64,000 bases of DNA from Syntrophaceae bacterium UBA6087 (GTDB lineage: Bacteria > Desulfobacterota > Desulfomonilia > UBA1062). The notes below the pieces were generated by a model. That model was not told the DNA's origin, did not search any database, and worked only from the letters and a program-made list of their open reading frames with translations. The position numbers and the translations under genes were made by a program. This document shows positions 1-8,734 of the stretch, piece after piece (the stretch's first letter is position 1; each line of letters opens with the position of its first letter). Location: positions 59,063 through 123,062 of the forward strand of contig DIXF01000014.1 of the NCBI GenBank assembly GCA_002448235.1. Direction: 5' to 3'.

Positions 1-1
1 A

Positions 2-910
2 GCGGCGCTCCAGGCGGCATCGGTGACGTTCAGCGATGATCCGTCCGCTTCCGCCTTCACGGCTTCGCACAACGCGGTCAGGAGGCTGAGCGCTTTGAGT
101 GGAACGGCAACGGAGCCTTTCTGGAAGCTCGCCTACGGCCCCGCGGACTTTCTCTGGATGTACGCCTGCCAGGAGAGCGCATGCCATCTCCAGTCGATCT
201 GGGAAAAGGAAGTTCTGATGGACATCCAGGGGATTTCCGATCAGTCGCAGCTCAGTCAGCTTCTCTTCACGCCCGAAGGGCTCGCAACGAAGTTCATCAA
301 GGGACCCGCCGCGACTTTCGTGAGCAGGGACCTGAAGCGCGGCTACTATGCCAAGGAGGTGTTCGGCAGGAGTCTGCCGTTCGAGCCCGAATTTTTGAGC
401 TTCTTCTCCAGGGCAAAGGTCGGCCAGGCCATGGCTGCAGTGACCGCTGCGGCCACGTCTGACAACAGTGTAACCATAAGCGGCATGCCCACCGAGGCGA
501 ACGACGGCGCCAGGGTTCAGCCCCACGCCACGAGGCTGACGCTGCAGTGCATGGAAGGCCAGCAGACGCTGGTGAACATGAATTATCCGGTGAGGAAGAC
601 CATGACCTGGTCGTCCCAGCGCTGCGGGAGCGTGCAGTTCTCCATCGAGGTGGGGAACCTGGTCCTCACAAAAACCTATACCGGGCCCGAGGCTTTTGCA
701 AAGTTCTTCAAGGACTTCCCCGGAGGGAGCCACAGGTTCTCCCCGGATGATTTCCCTCAGCAGGCCGCGCACCTTAAGAAGCTGGGCATCAGGTATATCG
801 GCGTGCACTACCAGTTCAGCGGCCAGGAGGCGGTCGTCAACCAGGCCGGCCCTGCGATGGATCAGCCCACCGCGGTTCCGCAGACCATTACCCGGTGCAC
901 GGCCCAGTGA
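2..910 (+). CDS. tssM: TssM (IcmF/VasK family), C-terminal part only
   Basis: The frame is open from the first bases of the window, so the gene starts upstream and only about 300 C-terminal residues are visible. They resemble the C-terminal periplasmic portion of TssM/IcmF, including a YYAKEVFGRSLPFEP segment and the beta-rich end. TssM is the inner-membrane protein that, with TssL and TssJ, forms the T6SS membrane complex. It is followed with a 16-base overlap by tagF and then the rest of the T6SS cluster, which supports the call. The N-terminal membrane helices and any Walker motif lie outside the window and cannot be judged. Confidence 0.85.
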   Translation, partial: AALQAASVTFSDDPSASAFTASHNAVRRLSALSGTATEPFWKLAYGPADFLWMYACQESACHLQSIWEKEVLMDIQGISDQSQLSQLLFTPEGLATKFIKGPAATFVSRDLKRGYYAKEVFGRSLPFEPEFLSFFSRAKVGQAMAAVTAAATSDNSVTISGMPTEANDGARVQPHATRLTLQCMEGQQTLVNMNYPVRKTMTWSSQRCGSVQFSIEVGNLVLTKTYTGPEAFAKFFKDFPGGSHRFSPDDFPQQAAHLKKLGIRYIGVHYQFSGQEAVVNQAGPAMDQPTAVPQTITRCTAQ

Positions 911-1584
911 AGGCCGAAGGAGGATGGGTCTGGTGCGCGGGCGGGAAGCATCCCGTGGCAAAGGATTACATCTCCATCGGACCGGACACTCAGGTTTCGC
1001 GGGCATTGTACCGATGGATGGAGGACGGCTATTCCCGGGTGGGCGATGTTCCGGTCCAGCACTCGTGGCGTTTCTTCACGAAAGGACTGAAACCCGGGGA
1101 GCTTGCCTGCGGTCTTGTGCGGGACAGCCGCGACGGCGCGGGCAGGCCGTTTCCCTTCATCGTCACGGGATACGGCCACGTCGAAAAGTGGGAGCAGCAC
1201 TGGGAGCTTATCCCCTATGCGCTCGATAGTCTCTGGGAGCGGATGGAGACGATGAGCGTCAAGCGCTTTTTCGATCTGGACGATCTCAAGAGCGCGGTCA
1301 GCCGCCTGCCCCAGCCGCTCGTGGACGGGGAGCAGCCGTATCCCGCGAATGAGAGCGGGCAGGCAGGGCAGATCACGCAGTCCTCCGACGTCGTGTGCCT
1401 GGCGCTCGGCGGCCTGGAGGACGGCAAGTCAGAGACAGTGCAGGGACTGAAGCTCGTAAAGGAGCGGTATCCGTCCGTGCCCTCGGCGGTGTTTATCGGG
1501 GGCACGCAGGATAAGGGCATGCTCATGGCGTTCATGAGATCCCTGACCGTTTCCGACTTCGAGAAGCTATGGACAACGTGCTGA
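895..1584 (+). CDS. tagF: TagF, T6SS accessory/regulatory protein
   Basis: This 229-residue protein matches the TagF family (DUF2094), including the early WVWCAGGKHPVAKDYI and the W-rich FRPFPFIV-type segment (here GRPFPFIVTGY). TagF is known in Pseudomonas as a post-translational repressor of T6SS assembly that works alongside FHA-controlled signalling; FHA proteins are encoded at the end of this locus, but no PpkA/PppA is visible. The start is uncertain: GTG at 895 overlaps tssM by 16 bases and a second GTG at 907 overlaps its stop codon. The second gives a protein beginning MKAEGGW. About 130 bases without a gene follow before tagJ. Confidence 0.85.
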   Translation: MHGPVKAEGGWVWCAGGKHPVAKDYISIGPDTQVSRALYRWMEDGYSRVGDVPVQHSWRFFTKGLKPGELACGLVRDSRDGAGRPFPFIVTGYGHVEKWEQHWELIPYALDSLWERMETMSVKRFFDLDDLKSAVSRLPQPLVDGEQPYPANESGQAGQITQSSDVVCLALGGLEDGKSETVQGLKLVKERYPSVPSAVFIGGTQDKGMLMAFMRSLTVSDFEKLWTTC

Positions 1585-1713
1585 AAAGTGATTACACTGG
1601 GGAAGGTTATATTTGAGACGTATATTCGGGCATGGCGGTCGTCGGCAACCAAAAGCCGGTGTCTTTCTCCACGATGCGTATGAATTGATTGATGTTCTGA
1701 GGAGTTACGATAT

Positions 1714-2517
1714 ATGACGGCGAAAGAGCTCATAAAGGCCGGTCGTCTTGCCGAGGCCCGCAAGGTCCTTGTCGAGGAGGTGAAGGCCGCGCCCACCGAT
1801 GCGGGCAAGAGGACGCTCCTGTTTCAGGTGCTTGCATTCCACGGCGAGTGGGACAAGGCAGCCCGCCACATTGACCTCATCACCACCCAGGACCCGAGCC
1901 GGGCCGTCGGGGCCGGGACCTACCTGAGCATCATCAATGCCGAGAAAGAGCGGCTTAAAGTTATGAAGTTCGAAGGGCTCCCCTCGATCCTGCCCGAGCC
2001 GCCCGCCTATTTCGGGATCTACTCCCGCTATCTCGATTCCCTGAAGCAGCAAAGCTACCAGCAGGCGCGTGAGCTCCTCGATGAGATCTGCGAGGCGAGG
2101 CCCGTAACCGGCGGCACCATCAACGGCTCCGAGTTTGCCGGGATATCCGAGACCGATGCATTCCTCTTCTGCTTCATCGAGGCCTTTGTCCATGAAAACT
2201 ATGTGTGGATACCGTTCGAGGCCGTGCGCGAGCTCGTCATAGAAGAGCCGAAGACAGGCTTCGACCTCCTCTGGATGCAGGCTGCGATAACCACGTGGGA
2301 AGGACTCACCCTGAACTGTTCCCTGCCCGCCCTTTACCCCGGGACCTTCCTCCACGAGGACGACCGGATGAAGATGGGCAGGCTCACGGACTGGAACACC
2401 CTGGACGGCGGCCTGGCAAGAGCCGTCGGGCAGCATGTGTACCAGGTCGGGGGAGAGGATATGGCGCTGATGGATATCAGACAGGCGGTTTTCAAACTTT
2501 CGGGCGGTGAAGAATGA
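1714..2517 (+). CDS. tagJ: TagJ/ImpE, ClpV- and sheath-associated T6SS protein
   Basis: This 267-residue protein is of the ImpE/SciE (TagJ) family. The N-terminal half looks like alpha-helical TPR-like repeats (AKELIKAGRLAEARKVLVEE, then GEWDKAARHIDLI), followed by the conserved FEAVRELVIEEPKTGFDLLW and YPGTF segments typical of ImpE. TagJ in Pseudomonas HSI-I binds the sheath protein TssB and the ClpV N-domain and is thought to modulate sheath recycling. It overlaps tssA by four bases (ATGA), so it is almost certainly cotranscribed and translationally coupled with tssA. Confidence 0.85.
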   Translation: MTAKELIKAGRLAEARKVLVEEVKAAPTDAGKRTLLFQVLAFHGEWDKAARHIDLITTQDPSRAVGAGTYLSIINAEKERLKVMKFEGLPSILPEPPAYFGIYSRYLDSLKQQSYQQARELLDEICEARPVTGGTINGSEFAGISETDAFLFCFIEAFVHENYVWIPFEAVRELVIEEPKTGFDLLWMQAAITTWEGLTLNCSLPALYPGTFLHEDDRMKMGRLTDWNTLDGGLARAVGQHVYQVGGEDMALMDIRQAVFKLSGGEE

Positions 2518-3791
2518 TCGATACACTATTGAACATGGATGCTCTCCTTGCCCCGATCCCCGGGGACAATCCTTCCGGTGAGGACTTGAGGTACGACGGG
2601 GTTTACGAGGAGATAAAGGAAGCGAGAAGGTCCGACGAAGTCCTCGACCAGGGCGCATGGGAGACGGAGGTCAAGAAGGCCGACTGGGACAAGGTGATCG
2701 AGGTCGCGGCCCATGCCCTGGGGGAAAGGACCAAAGACATCCAGATCGCCATCTGGCTCACCGAGGCCCTGATTAAAAAAGCGGGGTTCGGCGGCCTGGC
2801 GGCAGGCCTCTCCATCCTGGGGACGCTCATCAACGATTACTGGGATACCATCTATCCGCTTCCGGACGAGGGCGACCTGGAATACCGCATAGGCCCCCTG
2901 GAGTTCCTGAACGAGAAGATATCCCTGACCGTACGCGACGCCCCGCTGACCAATCCCAAGACGAGCGGCGGCTATTCCTGGCTCAAATGGCAGGAGTCGC
3001 GGCAGGGCGGCGGTGAAGGCAAGCTGCCCGCAGAGGAATTCGATGCGGCCGTGAATAAATCGTCCAGGGATTTCTATCTCGATCTGGCCGGCCACGCGGA
3101 TGCCTCCCTGGAGGCCTTCTCGAAGCTGGATGCCGTTCTGGACGAGAAGTTCGGCCGGGAAGCCCCGGGCCTGTCCGAGATGAAGAAGGCCATAGAAGAC
3201 TGCCGGGATCTGGTGAACACTGTCCTGGAGCAGAAAGGGGGCCGTCCTGCCGGCGATATCGCCCGGGCAGGCTCTGAAGGTGGAGCGGCCGGCGCCTCCG
3301 CGGATGGCGGTCAGCCTAAACCCGAGCCGTCCGGATCTCCGGGTCCTGCCGCCGGACAGGCGTTTATCCCGGCTGGCCGGATGAACGACCAGGGAGACTA
3401 CGAGCTCGCGGTGTGGAACGACGCCCTGGAGACCTTCAAAGGCTCGGGCATCAAGACGGCGCTCGAAAAGCTGCTGAACGCTTCCTGCAGCGCCACGTCG
3501 GTCAGACAGCACAACCGCTACCGTCTCATGATGGCAAACCTGGCGCTCAAGGCGAAAAGGCCGGAGATCTCGCGGCCGATCCTCGAAGAGCTCTATGCGC
3601 TCATCATCGAGTTCAGGCTCGAGCAGTGGGAGTCGCCCCTGTGGATCGCCGAGGTGATCGAGACCTACTACCAGTGCCTCACGGCCGACGGCGCGAGCGA
3701 CGAAGACATCTACAAGGCAAACAGCGAGCTTTATCCGAAGCTCTGCTCCAAAGATATAACCAAGGCGCTGCAGTACAAGAAAGGAGGATAG
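2514..3791 (+). CDS. tssA: TssA, baseplate/sheath priming protein
   Basis: The 425-residue product begins with an ImpA_N domain (about residues 10-130; GDNPSGEDLRYDGVYEEI and TKDIQIAIWLTEAL are characteristic). A Gly/Ala/Pro-rich linker follows (about 245-285), then a helical C-terminal domain of the VasJ type ending near the stop. TssA primes baseplate docking and sheath/tube polymerisation. The variable C-terminus separates TssA classes; here it is the form of moderate length, not the long dodecameric TssA1 form. It sits between tagJ (four-base overlap) and tssB (three-base gap), in the usual TssA-TssB-TssC order. Confidence 0.88.
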   Translation: MIDTLLNMDALLAPIPGDNPSGEDLRYDGVYEEIKEARRSDEVLDQGAWETEVKKADWDKVIEVAAHALGERTKDIQIAIWLTEALIKKAGFGGLAAGLSILGTLINDYWDTIYPLPDEGDLEYRIGPLEFLNEKISLTVRDAPLTNPKTSGGYSWLKWQESRQGGGEGKLPAEEFDAAVNKSSRDFYLDLAGHADASLEAFSKLDAVLDEKFGREAPGLSEMKKAIEDCRDLVNTVLEQKGGRPAGDIARAGSEGGAAGASADGGQPKPEPSGSPGPAAGQAFIPAGRMNDQGDYELAVWNDALETFKGSGIKTALEKLLNASCSATSVRQHNRYRLMMANLALKAKRPEISRPILEELYALIIEFRLEQWESPLWIAEVIETYYQCLTADGASDEDIYKANSELYPKLCSKDITKALQYKKGG

Positions 3792-3794
3792 TGA

Positions 3795-4313
3795 ATGGCT
3801 AAGAAAGATAGTTTGCAGCATACCCTCGACAGGGTGAGGTCTCCCAGGGTCCAGATCACCTATGATGTAGAGGTCGGGGACTCCATCGAGAAAAAGGAGA
3901 TCCCCTTCGTCGTCGGCGTGCTGGGTGACTTTTCCGGCAAGCCGGATGAGCCCCTGCCAAAGATGAAAGACCGGAAATTCGTCGAGATCGACCGGGACAA
4001 CTTCAACAAGGTGCTCGAAGGATCGAAGCCGAGGGTGGCGTTCCGCGTGGACAACAAGCTCTCGAACGACGGCTCGCAGCTCGCGGTTGACTTACGCTTC
4101 AAGTCCATGGACGACTTCAACCCGGAAAACGTCGCCGAGCAGATCACCCCGGTGAGAAAGCTGGTGGAGGCGCGGAAAAGGCTCTCGGATCTCCTGAGCA
4201 AGCTCGACGGCAACGACAAGCTCGATGAGCTCCTCCAGGACATCATCTCCAACAACGAGGCCCTGAAGAAGCTCGAAAACGAGACCGGCTCGGCTTCGGA
4301 AGACAAGGAATAG
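3795..4313 (+). CDS. tssB: TssB (VipA), small sheath subunit
   Basis: The 172-residue length is normal for TssB/VipA/ImpB. The sequence shows the family core: VQITYDVEVGDSIEKKEIPF near the start, VLGDFSGKP, KFVEIDRDNFNKVL and the central DLRFKSMDDFNPENVAEQI. TssB pairs with TssC to form the contractile sheath in the cytoplasm. It lies three bases after tssA and ten bases before tssC. A diverged copy of this domain is fused to a TssC-like domain at 22631-24160, so the locus holds two different TssB-type sequences. Confidence 0.95.
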   Translation: MAKKDSLQHTLDRVRSPRVQITYDVEVGDSIEKKEIPFVVGVLGDFSGKPDEPLPKMKDRKFVEIDRDNFNKVLEGSKPRVAFRVDNKLSNDGSQLAVDLRFKSMDDFNPENVAEQITPVRKLVEARKRLSDLLSKLDGNDKLDELLQDIISNNEALKKLENETGSASEDKE

Positions 4314-4323
4314 GGGGGGAGCT

Positions 4324-5811
4324 ATGGCGGACAAACAGAAAACAACCGAGCAGGCAGCGGCGGGAGTTGCCCAGGAAGAAAAGGGCCTCCTGGATCAGAT
4401 CATCGACGAAGGCCGCATGGCCCGGAACGAGAATCAGCGTTCACACGCCAAGGACCTCATATCCGAGTTCGTGAGCCAGATCACCCAGGGCTCCATGGCC
4501 GTCTCCAAGGACACCGAGGCCATGATCAACGCGAGGATCGCCCAGATCGACCGGCTCATCTCCGCGCAGCTGAACGAGGTACTGCACAACCCTGAGTTCC
4601 AGAAGCTCGAAGCGTCCTGGCGGGGCCTGTTTTATCTCGTGAACCAGAGCGAGACGGGGGAATCCCTGAAGATCAGGGTGATGAACGTCTCGAAGAAGGA
4701 TCTGCTCAAGGACATGGAAAAGGCCTCCGAGTTCGATCAGTCCATGCTCTTCAAGAAGATCTACGAGGAAGAGTTCGGCATGTTCGGCGGCGCATCCTAC
4801 GGCGCCTTGATCGGCGACTACGAGTTCAGCAGCCATCCCCAGGACCTGTCCCTGCTGGAAAAGGTCTCCCAGGTGGCAGCGGCGGCTCACGCGCCGTTCA
4901 TCTCCGCCGCGTCGGCGCAGATGTTCAACCTCGACTCCTACACGGATCTCGGCCAGCCCAGGGACCTCGCGAAGATCTTCCAGAGCGCCGAGTATGCGAA
5001 GTGGAAGTCGTTCCGCGATTCCGACGACTCGAAGTACGTGGCGCTGACGCTTCCCCACACCCTCGGCAGGCTGCCGTACGGAGCGGCTACCCAGCCGGTG
5101 GAAGGCTTCAATTACGAAGAGGACGTCGACGGCACCGACCACAGCAAGTACCTCTGGTGCAATGCGGCCTGGGCCTTTGGGACCAGGCTCACCGAGGCGT
5201 ATTCGAAATACGGCTGGACAGCGGCCATTCGAGGCGTCGAGGGCGGCGGTCTCGTACAGGGACTGCCGGTACATACCTTCAGGACCGACGAGGGCGACGT
5301 GGCGCTGAAGTGCCCCACCGAGATAGCCATCACGGACCGCAGGGAAAAGGAGCTGGCGGATTTGGGATTCGTGCCGCTCGTCCACTGCAAGGGCACCGAC
5401 TATGCGGCGTTCTTCTCCACCCAGTCGTGCAACAAACCGAAGAAATACGCCAACGATGCGGCGAACGCCAATTCGCGGATCTCGTCCCAGCTGCAGTACA
5501 TCCTGGCTGTGTCGCGCTTCGCGCACTACATGAAGTCCATCATGCGCGACAAGATCGGGAGCTTCATGACCCAGAAGAACGCGCAGGACTTCCTGAACAC
5601 CTGGATCAGCCAGTACGTGCTGGGCGATATGGATGCCGGGCAGGAGATGAAGGCGAAATATCCCTTGAGCGAGGCGCGGATAGACGTGACCGAGATCCCG
5701 GGCAAGGCCGGGGCATACCGGGCCGTTGCGTTCCTCAAGCCCCATTTCCAGCTCGACGAGCTTTCCGTATCCTTGAGACTGGTCGCGAATCTTCCGCCCC
5801 CAGCCAAATAG
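4324..5811 (+). CDS. tssC: TssC (VipB), large sheath subunit
   Basis: This 495-residue protein has the full length of TssC/VipB/EvpB. Diagnostic stretches are LEASWRGLFYLVNQSETGES, the GASYGALIGDYEF segment, the LPHTLGRLPYG segment and the conserved C-terminal region with FLNTWISQYV and the final ARIDVTEIPGKAGAYRAVAF. TssC is the outer sheath protein and carries the region that ClpV engages after contraction. It follows tssB by ten bases. The next gene, hcp, comes after a 160-base gap with a hairpin, so hcp can be expressed at a different level. Confidence 0.95.
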   Translation: MADKQKTTEQAAAGVAQEEKGLLDQIIDEGRMARNENQRSHAKDLISEFVSQITQGSMAVSKDTEAMINARIAQIDRLISAQLNEVLHNPEFQKLEASWRGLFYLVNQSETGESLKIRVMNVSKKDLLKDMEKASEFDQSMLFKKIYEEEFGMFGGASYGALIGDYEFSSHPQDLSLLEKVSQVAAAAHAPFISAASAQMFNLDSYTDLGQPRDLAKIFQSAEYAKWKSFRDSDDSKYVALTLPHTLGRLPYGAATQPVEGFNYEEDVDGTDHSKYLWCNAAWAFGTRLTEAYSKYGWTAAIRGVEGGGLVQGLPVHTFRTDEGDVALKCPTEIAITDRREKELADLGFVPLVHCKGTDYAAFFSTQSCNKPKKYANDAANANSRISSQLQYILAVSRFAHYMKSIMRDKIGSFMTQKNAQDFLNTWISQYVLGDMDAGQEMKAKYPLSEARIDVTEIPGKAGAYRAVAFLKPHFQLDELSVSLRLVANLPPPAK

Positions 5812-5849
5812 CAGAGCTTTTCCTGAATATGAAGTGATGAAAGTGTACG

Positions 5850-5875
5850 ACGGGGCCGTGCCTATCAGGCCCCGT
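5850..5875 (+). terminator. Hairpin between tssC and hcp
   Basis: A perfect 8-bp stem, ACGGGGCC pairing with GGCCCCGT, encloses a 10-base loop 38 bases after the tssC stop. There is no run of T after it, so it is a poor intrinsic terminator. An attenuator or an mRNA-processing/stability element separating tssC from the highly expressed hcp is as likely. Confidence 0.4.
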
Positions 5876-5959
5876 AAACTTCTTACGCATGAAATGAAAG
5901 GCACCCCAAGCACAGTTTTTTTAAGAACGGTTACAGGGAAAAACCAACGTTTACATTCT

Positions 5960-5965
5960 AGGAGG
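5960..5965 (+). promoter_or_regulatory. Strong ribosome binding site of hcp
   Basis: AGGAGG, the full Shine-Dalgarno core, lies 8 bases before the hcp ATG. It is stronger than the sites of neighbouring T6SS genes and fits the large amount of Hcp needed per tube. Confidence 0.6.
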
Positions 5966-5973
5966 ATGTTTCT

Positions 5974-6459
5974 ATGGCAGTAGACATGTTTATCAAGATC
6001 GGCACGATCAAGGGTGAGGCAATGGACAAGGATCACAAGGACGAGATCGATGTCCTGGCATGGAGCTGGGGCATGAGCCAGTCCGGCACCACCCACATGG
6101 GCAAGGGCGGCGGGTCCGGGAAGGTGAGCATCAACGACCTGTCTTTCACGAAATGGGTGGACCAGGCCACGGCGCCGCTGATGCTCAAGTGTGCCACCGC
6201 CGAGCATATCCCTGAAGCCGTGCTGACGGTGAGAAAGGCCGGCGGGGGAAAACCGCTTGAGTATATCGTCGTAAAGCTGAAGGACCTCATCGTCACATCG
6301 GTTTCGACCGGAGGCTCAGGAGGCGAGGACAGGCTGACCGAAAACATCACCCTGAACTTTGCGAAAGTGGAGTACAAGTACACGTCCCAGAATCGCGATG
6401 GAAGCGCAGGGCAGCAGTTCCCCTTCGGCTGGGACATTGAACAGAACGTCAAGATGTGA
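5974..6459 (+). CDS. hcp: Hcp (TssD), inner tube protein
   Basis: The 161-residue protein starts MAVDMFIKIGTIKGEAMDK and carries the Hcp core: IDVLAWSWGMSQSGTTH, VSINDLSFTKWVDQATAPLM and the final NFAKVEYKY. Hcp hexamers stack into the T6SS tube and can carry small effectors in the lumen. It follows a 160-base gap with a hairpin and has a strong ribosome binding site. Its stop codon overlaps the GTG start of tssE by four bases, so tssE is probably translationally coupled. Confidence 0.96.
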   Translation: MAVDMFIKIGTIKGEAMDKDHKDEIDVLAWSWGMSQSGTTHMGKGGGSGKVSINDLSFTKWVDQATAPLMLKCATAEHIPEAVLTVRKAGGGKPLEYIVVKLKDLIVTSVSTGGSGGEDRLTENITLNFAKVEYKYTSQNRDGSAGQQFPFGWDIEQNVKM

Positions 6460-6929
6460 GCGATCAAAGCCTCAAGACCCGGATATCCCTTCTGGACAGG
6501 CTCATCGACAATGAGCCGGGGGTTTCACGAGAGCCTGTCCAGAATCGGCTTGTCGATTACCGGCAGCTGATGGCCTCGGTCAGGCGGGACCTGGAGAACC
6601 TGCTCAACACGAAAAATTTCGTGACCGCTCTCGCGGCTGAGTACAAAGAACTCCAGAGTTCGCTCTTCGTCTACGGGCTGCCCGACTTCACGGCGGAAAG
6701 CCCGAGAAGCTCGATCGTCAGGAACCGCCTCCGGGAGGAGGTGGAAAAGACCATCCGGATATTCGAGCCGAGGCTTACCAATGTAATGGTGTCGAGCCAG
6801 CAGGGAGAACAGGAGTACAGGACTCTGGGCTTCCGCGTCACCGGCCTGCTCATGGTCGATCCCATGCCGGAGCCGGTCACGTTCGACACCGAGTGCGACA
6901 TCAACCGGGGCGAGTTCACGATAAAGTAA
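6456..6929 (+). CDS. tssE: TssE, gp25-like baseplate subunit
   Basis: This 157-residue protein is of the T4 gp25/TssE family: an LLDRLIDNEPG start, the VRRDLENLLNTKNF segment (the gp25-like RxEL core) and the YGLPDF motif, followed by the RNRLREEVEKTIRIFEPRL helix. TssE is part of the baseplate wedge and nucleates the sheath. It starts with GTG inside the hcp stop (ATGTGAG). It ends five bases before the tssF start used here. Confidence 0.92.
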   Translation: MSDQSLKTRISLLDRLIDNEPGVSREPVQNRLVDYRQLMASVRRDLENLLNTKNFVTALAAEYKELQSSLFVYGLPDFTAESPRSSIVRNRLREEVEKTIRIFEPRLTNVMVSSQQGEQEYRTLGFRVTGLLMVDPMPEPVTFDTECDINRGEFTIK

Positions 6930-6934
6930 AAATT

Positions 6935-8734
6935 ATGGACGACGAGATACTCCGATACTACGAGCAGGAACTGACCTTTGTCCGCAAGATGGGCGAAGAG
7001 TTCGCCAGGAAGTACCCCAAGGTGGCCTCCCGGCTCCAGCTCGAGCCCGGGAAATGCGACGACCCGAACACCGAGCGCCTCATCGAGGCCTTCGCGTTCA
7101 TCGCGGGAAGGATCCATAAAAAGATCGAGGACGACTTCCCCGAGATCACCGAGTCGCTGCTCAACATCGTCTATCCCCACTACACCCGGCCCATCCCCTC
7201 CATGTCCATCGTGGATTTCCAGGCCATCAGGAAATCGGTCCCTCCCGAGGGGTACCGGATAGACAAGGGCGTCTCTCTCTACTCCAAGCAGGTGGGCGGC
7301 ATCCCCTGCAGGTTCACCACGTGCTACCCGCTTACGCTCTGGCCCCTGGAGATAGAGTCGGCTGTGCTGAAAGACCCCAAGCACGGGGTGGCGAATGCCC
7401 AGCAGGCACTTGTGCTGACGCTGAAACCGGAGGAAGGGCTCTCCTTTTCCCAGCTTGAGCTCGACAGCTTGAGGTTCTTCCTCAACGGGTCGGCCCAGCA
7501 GATGTTTCCGCTGTACGAGCTCCTGGGCAACAACGTCTGCGAGGTGATATGCGAGTTCCGCAACCAGCAGGGAAGGCGGGAGACGGTCAACCTGGGGCCG
7601 AAGAGCCTGCAGCCCGCAGGGCTGGAGCCCGATGAAGCCATCATGCCCTACACGGAAAGAAGCTTCCCCGGATACGGCCTCCTTCTGGAATATTTCTGCT
7701 TTCCCGAGAAGTTTCTCTTCTTCGATCTGAAAGGCTTGAGCCGGGTGCGGGAGAAGAAGCCGAAAGACACGGTGGAGGTCTGGCTTTACCTCGACAGGCC
7801 GGCAAAGGGGAATATCGCTCTCTCCGCCGGGAACTTCCTCATCCACGCCGTACCCGTGATCAATCTGTTCACGCGCATCGCAGAGCCGATCTGGGTCGGG
7901 CACACCAGAACCGAATACCAGGTCGTTCCGGATGCCAGGCGGCCACAGGGCACGGAAATCTTCAGCATCGATTCCGTGACCGCATCGTCGGAGAAGCACG
8001 AGGAGGCCCTGGAATTCCATCCCTTCTATTCCCTGCGGCACCACCTCGAGGCGGACGACGGCTCCCGCAAGGCGTTCTGGCGTTCCGAGAGGAGGCCTTC
8101 GGGAAGGAAAGGCGATGACGGGACCGACGTCTTCATCTCTTTCACCGACTGGGACCTCAAACCCGCCGACCCGGGCATAGAGACCCTGATGGTGGGCATC
8201 ACCTGCACCAACCGCGACCTGCCGGGCAGGCTCCCGTTCGGCGATGCCGACGGGGACTTCGAGATGGAGATTTCCGCTCCCGTGTCGAAGATCACCTGCC
8301 TCGTGAAGCCGACACCGACCCGGAGACCGGCCCTGGGCGCCTCGCTCCAGTGGCGGCTCATCTCGCACCTTTCGCTCAACTACCTCTCGATCACTCAAGG
8401 AGGGGAGGATGCGCTCAAGGAGCTGCTCAAGCTCTACGACTTCGACGATTCCCCTGCCACGAGGCAGCAGATTCAGGGGATCACGGGCCTGAAGTCGGCA
8501 TACGTCACCAGGAGAATAGGCCAGTCATTCTGCCGCGGGATCAGCGTCACGGTGGAGTTCGATGAAGACAAGTACGTGGGCTCGGGCCTGTATCTGTTCG
8601 CGTCCATCCTGGAGCGGTTCCTGGCCCAGTATGTCTCCATAAACTCATTCGCGCAGATGACGGCAAAAACCCTACAGAGGAAAGAGCCTCTGCACACATG
8701 GCAGCCAAGAAACGGCAACCGGATCCTCCTTTAG
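6935..8734 (+). CDS. tssF: TssF (VasA), baseplate subunit
   Basis: The 599-residue product matches TssF/ImpG/VasA: it begins MDDEILRYYEQELTFVRKMG with the classic YYxxEL...EFA start, has TESLLNIVYPHYTRPIPSMS at about 80-100, and ends with the VEFDEDKYVGSGLYLFASIL segment and FAQMTAKTLQR. TssF forms the baseplate wedge with TssE, TssG and TssK. The frame is open further upstream, but the ATG at 6935 gives the family's normal N-terminus. It overlaps tssG by 37 bases. Confidence 0.93.
   Translation: MDDEILRYYEQELTFVRKMGEEFARKYPKVASRLQLEPGKCDDPNTERLIEAFAFIAGRIHKKIEDDFPEITESLLNIVYPHYTRPIPSMSIVDFQAIRKSVPPEGYRIDKGVSLYSKQVGGIPCRFTTCYPLTLWPLEIESAVLKDPKHGVANAQQALVLTLKPEEGLSFSQLELDSLRFFLNGSAQQMFPLYELLGNNVCEVICEFRNQQGRRETVNLGPKSLQPAGLEPDEAIMPYTERSFPGYGLLLEYFCFPEKFLFFDLKGLSRVREKKPKDTVEVWLYLDRPAKGNIALSAGNFLIHAVPVINLFTRIAEPIWVGHTRTEYQVVPDARRPQGTEIFSIDSVTASSEKHEEALEFHPFYSLRHHLEADDGSRKAFWRSERRPSGRKGDDGTDVFISFTDWDLKPADPGIETLMVGITCTNRDLPGRLPFGDADGDFEMEISAPVSKITCLVKPTPTRRPALGASLQWRLISHLSLNYLSITQGGEDALKELLKLYDFDDSPATRQQIQGITGLKSAYVTRRIGQSFCRGISVTVEFDEDKYVGSGLYLFASILERFLAQYVSINSFAQMTAKTLQRKEPLHTWQPRNGNRILL

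Noticed and set aside
5895..5915. Possible sigma-54 promoter before hcp (AGGCACCCCAAGCAC)
   Set aside because: The GG and GC elements are only eight bases apart instead of ten, so the -24/-12 spacing is wrong.
4441..6207. Long minus-strand frame of 588 codons across tssC and hcp
   Set aside because: It is antisense to clear tssC and hcp genes in GC-rich DNA, has no recognisable domain and crosses their intergenic gap.
6671..8398. Minus-strand frame of 575 codons opposite tssF
   Set aside because: Antisense shadow of tssE/tssF with no domain and no ribosome binding site.
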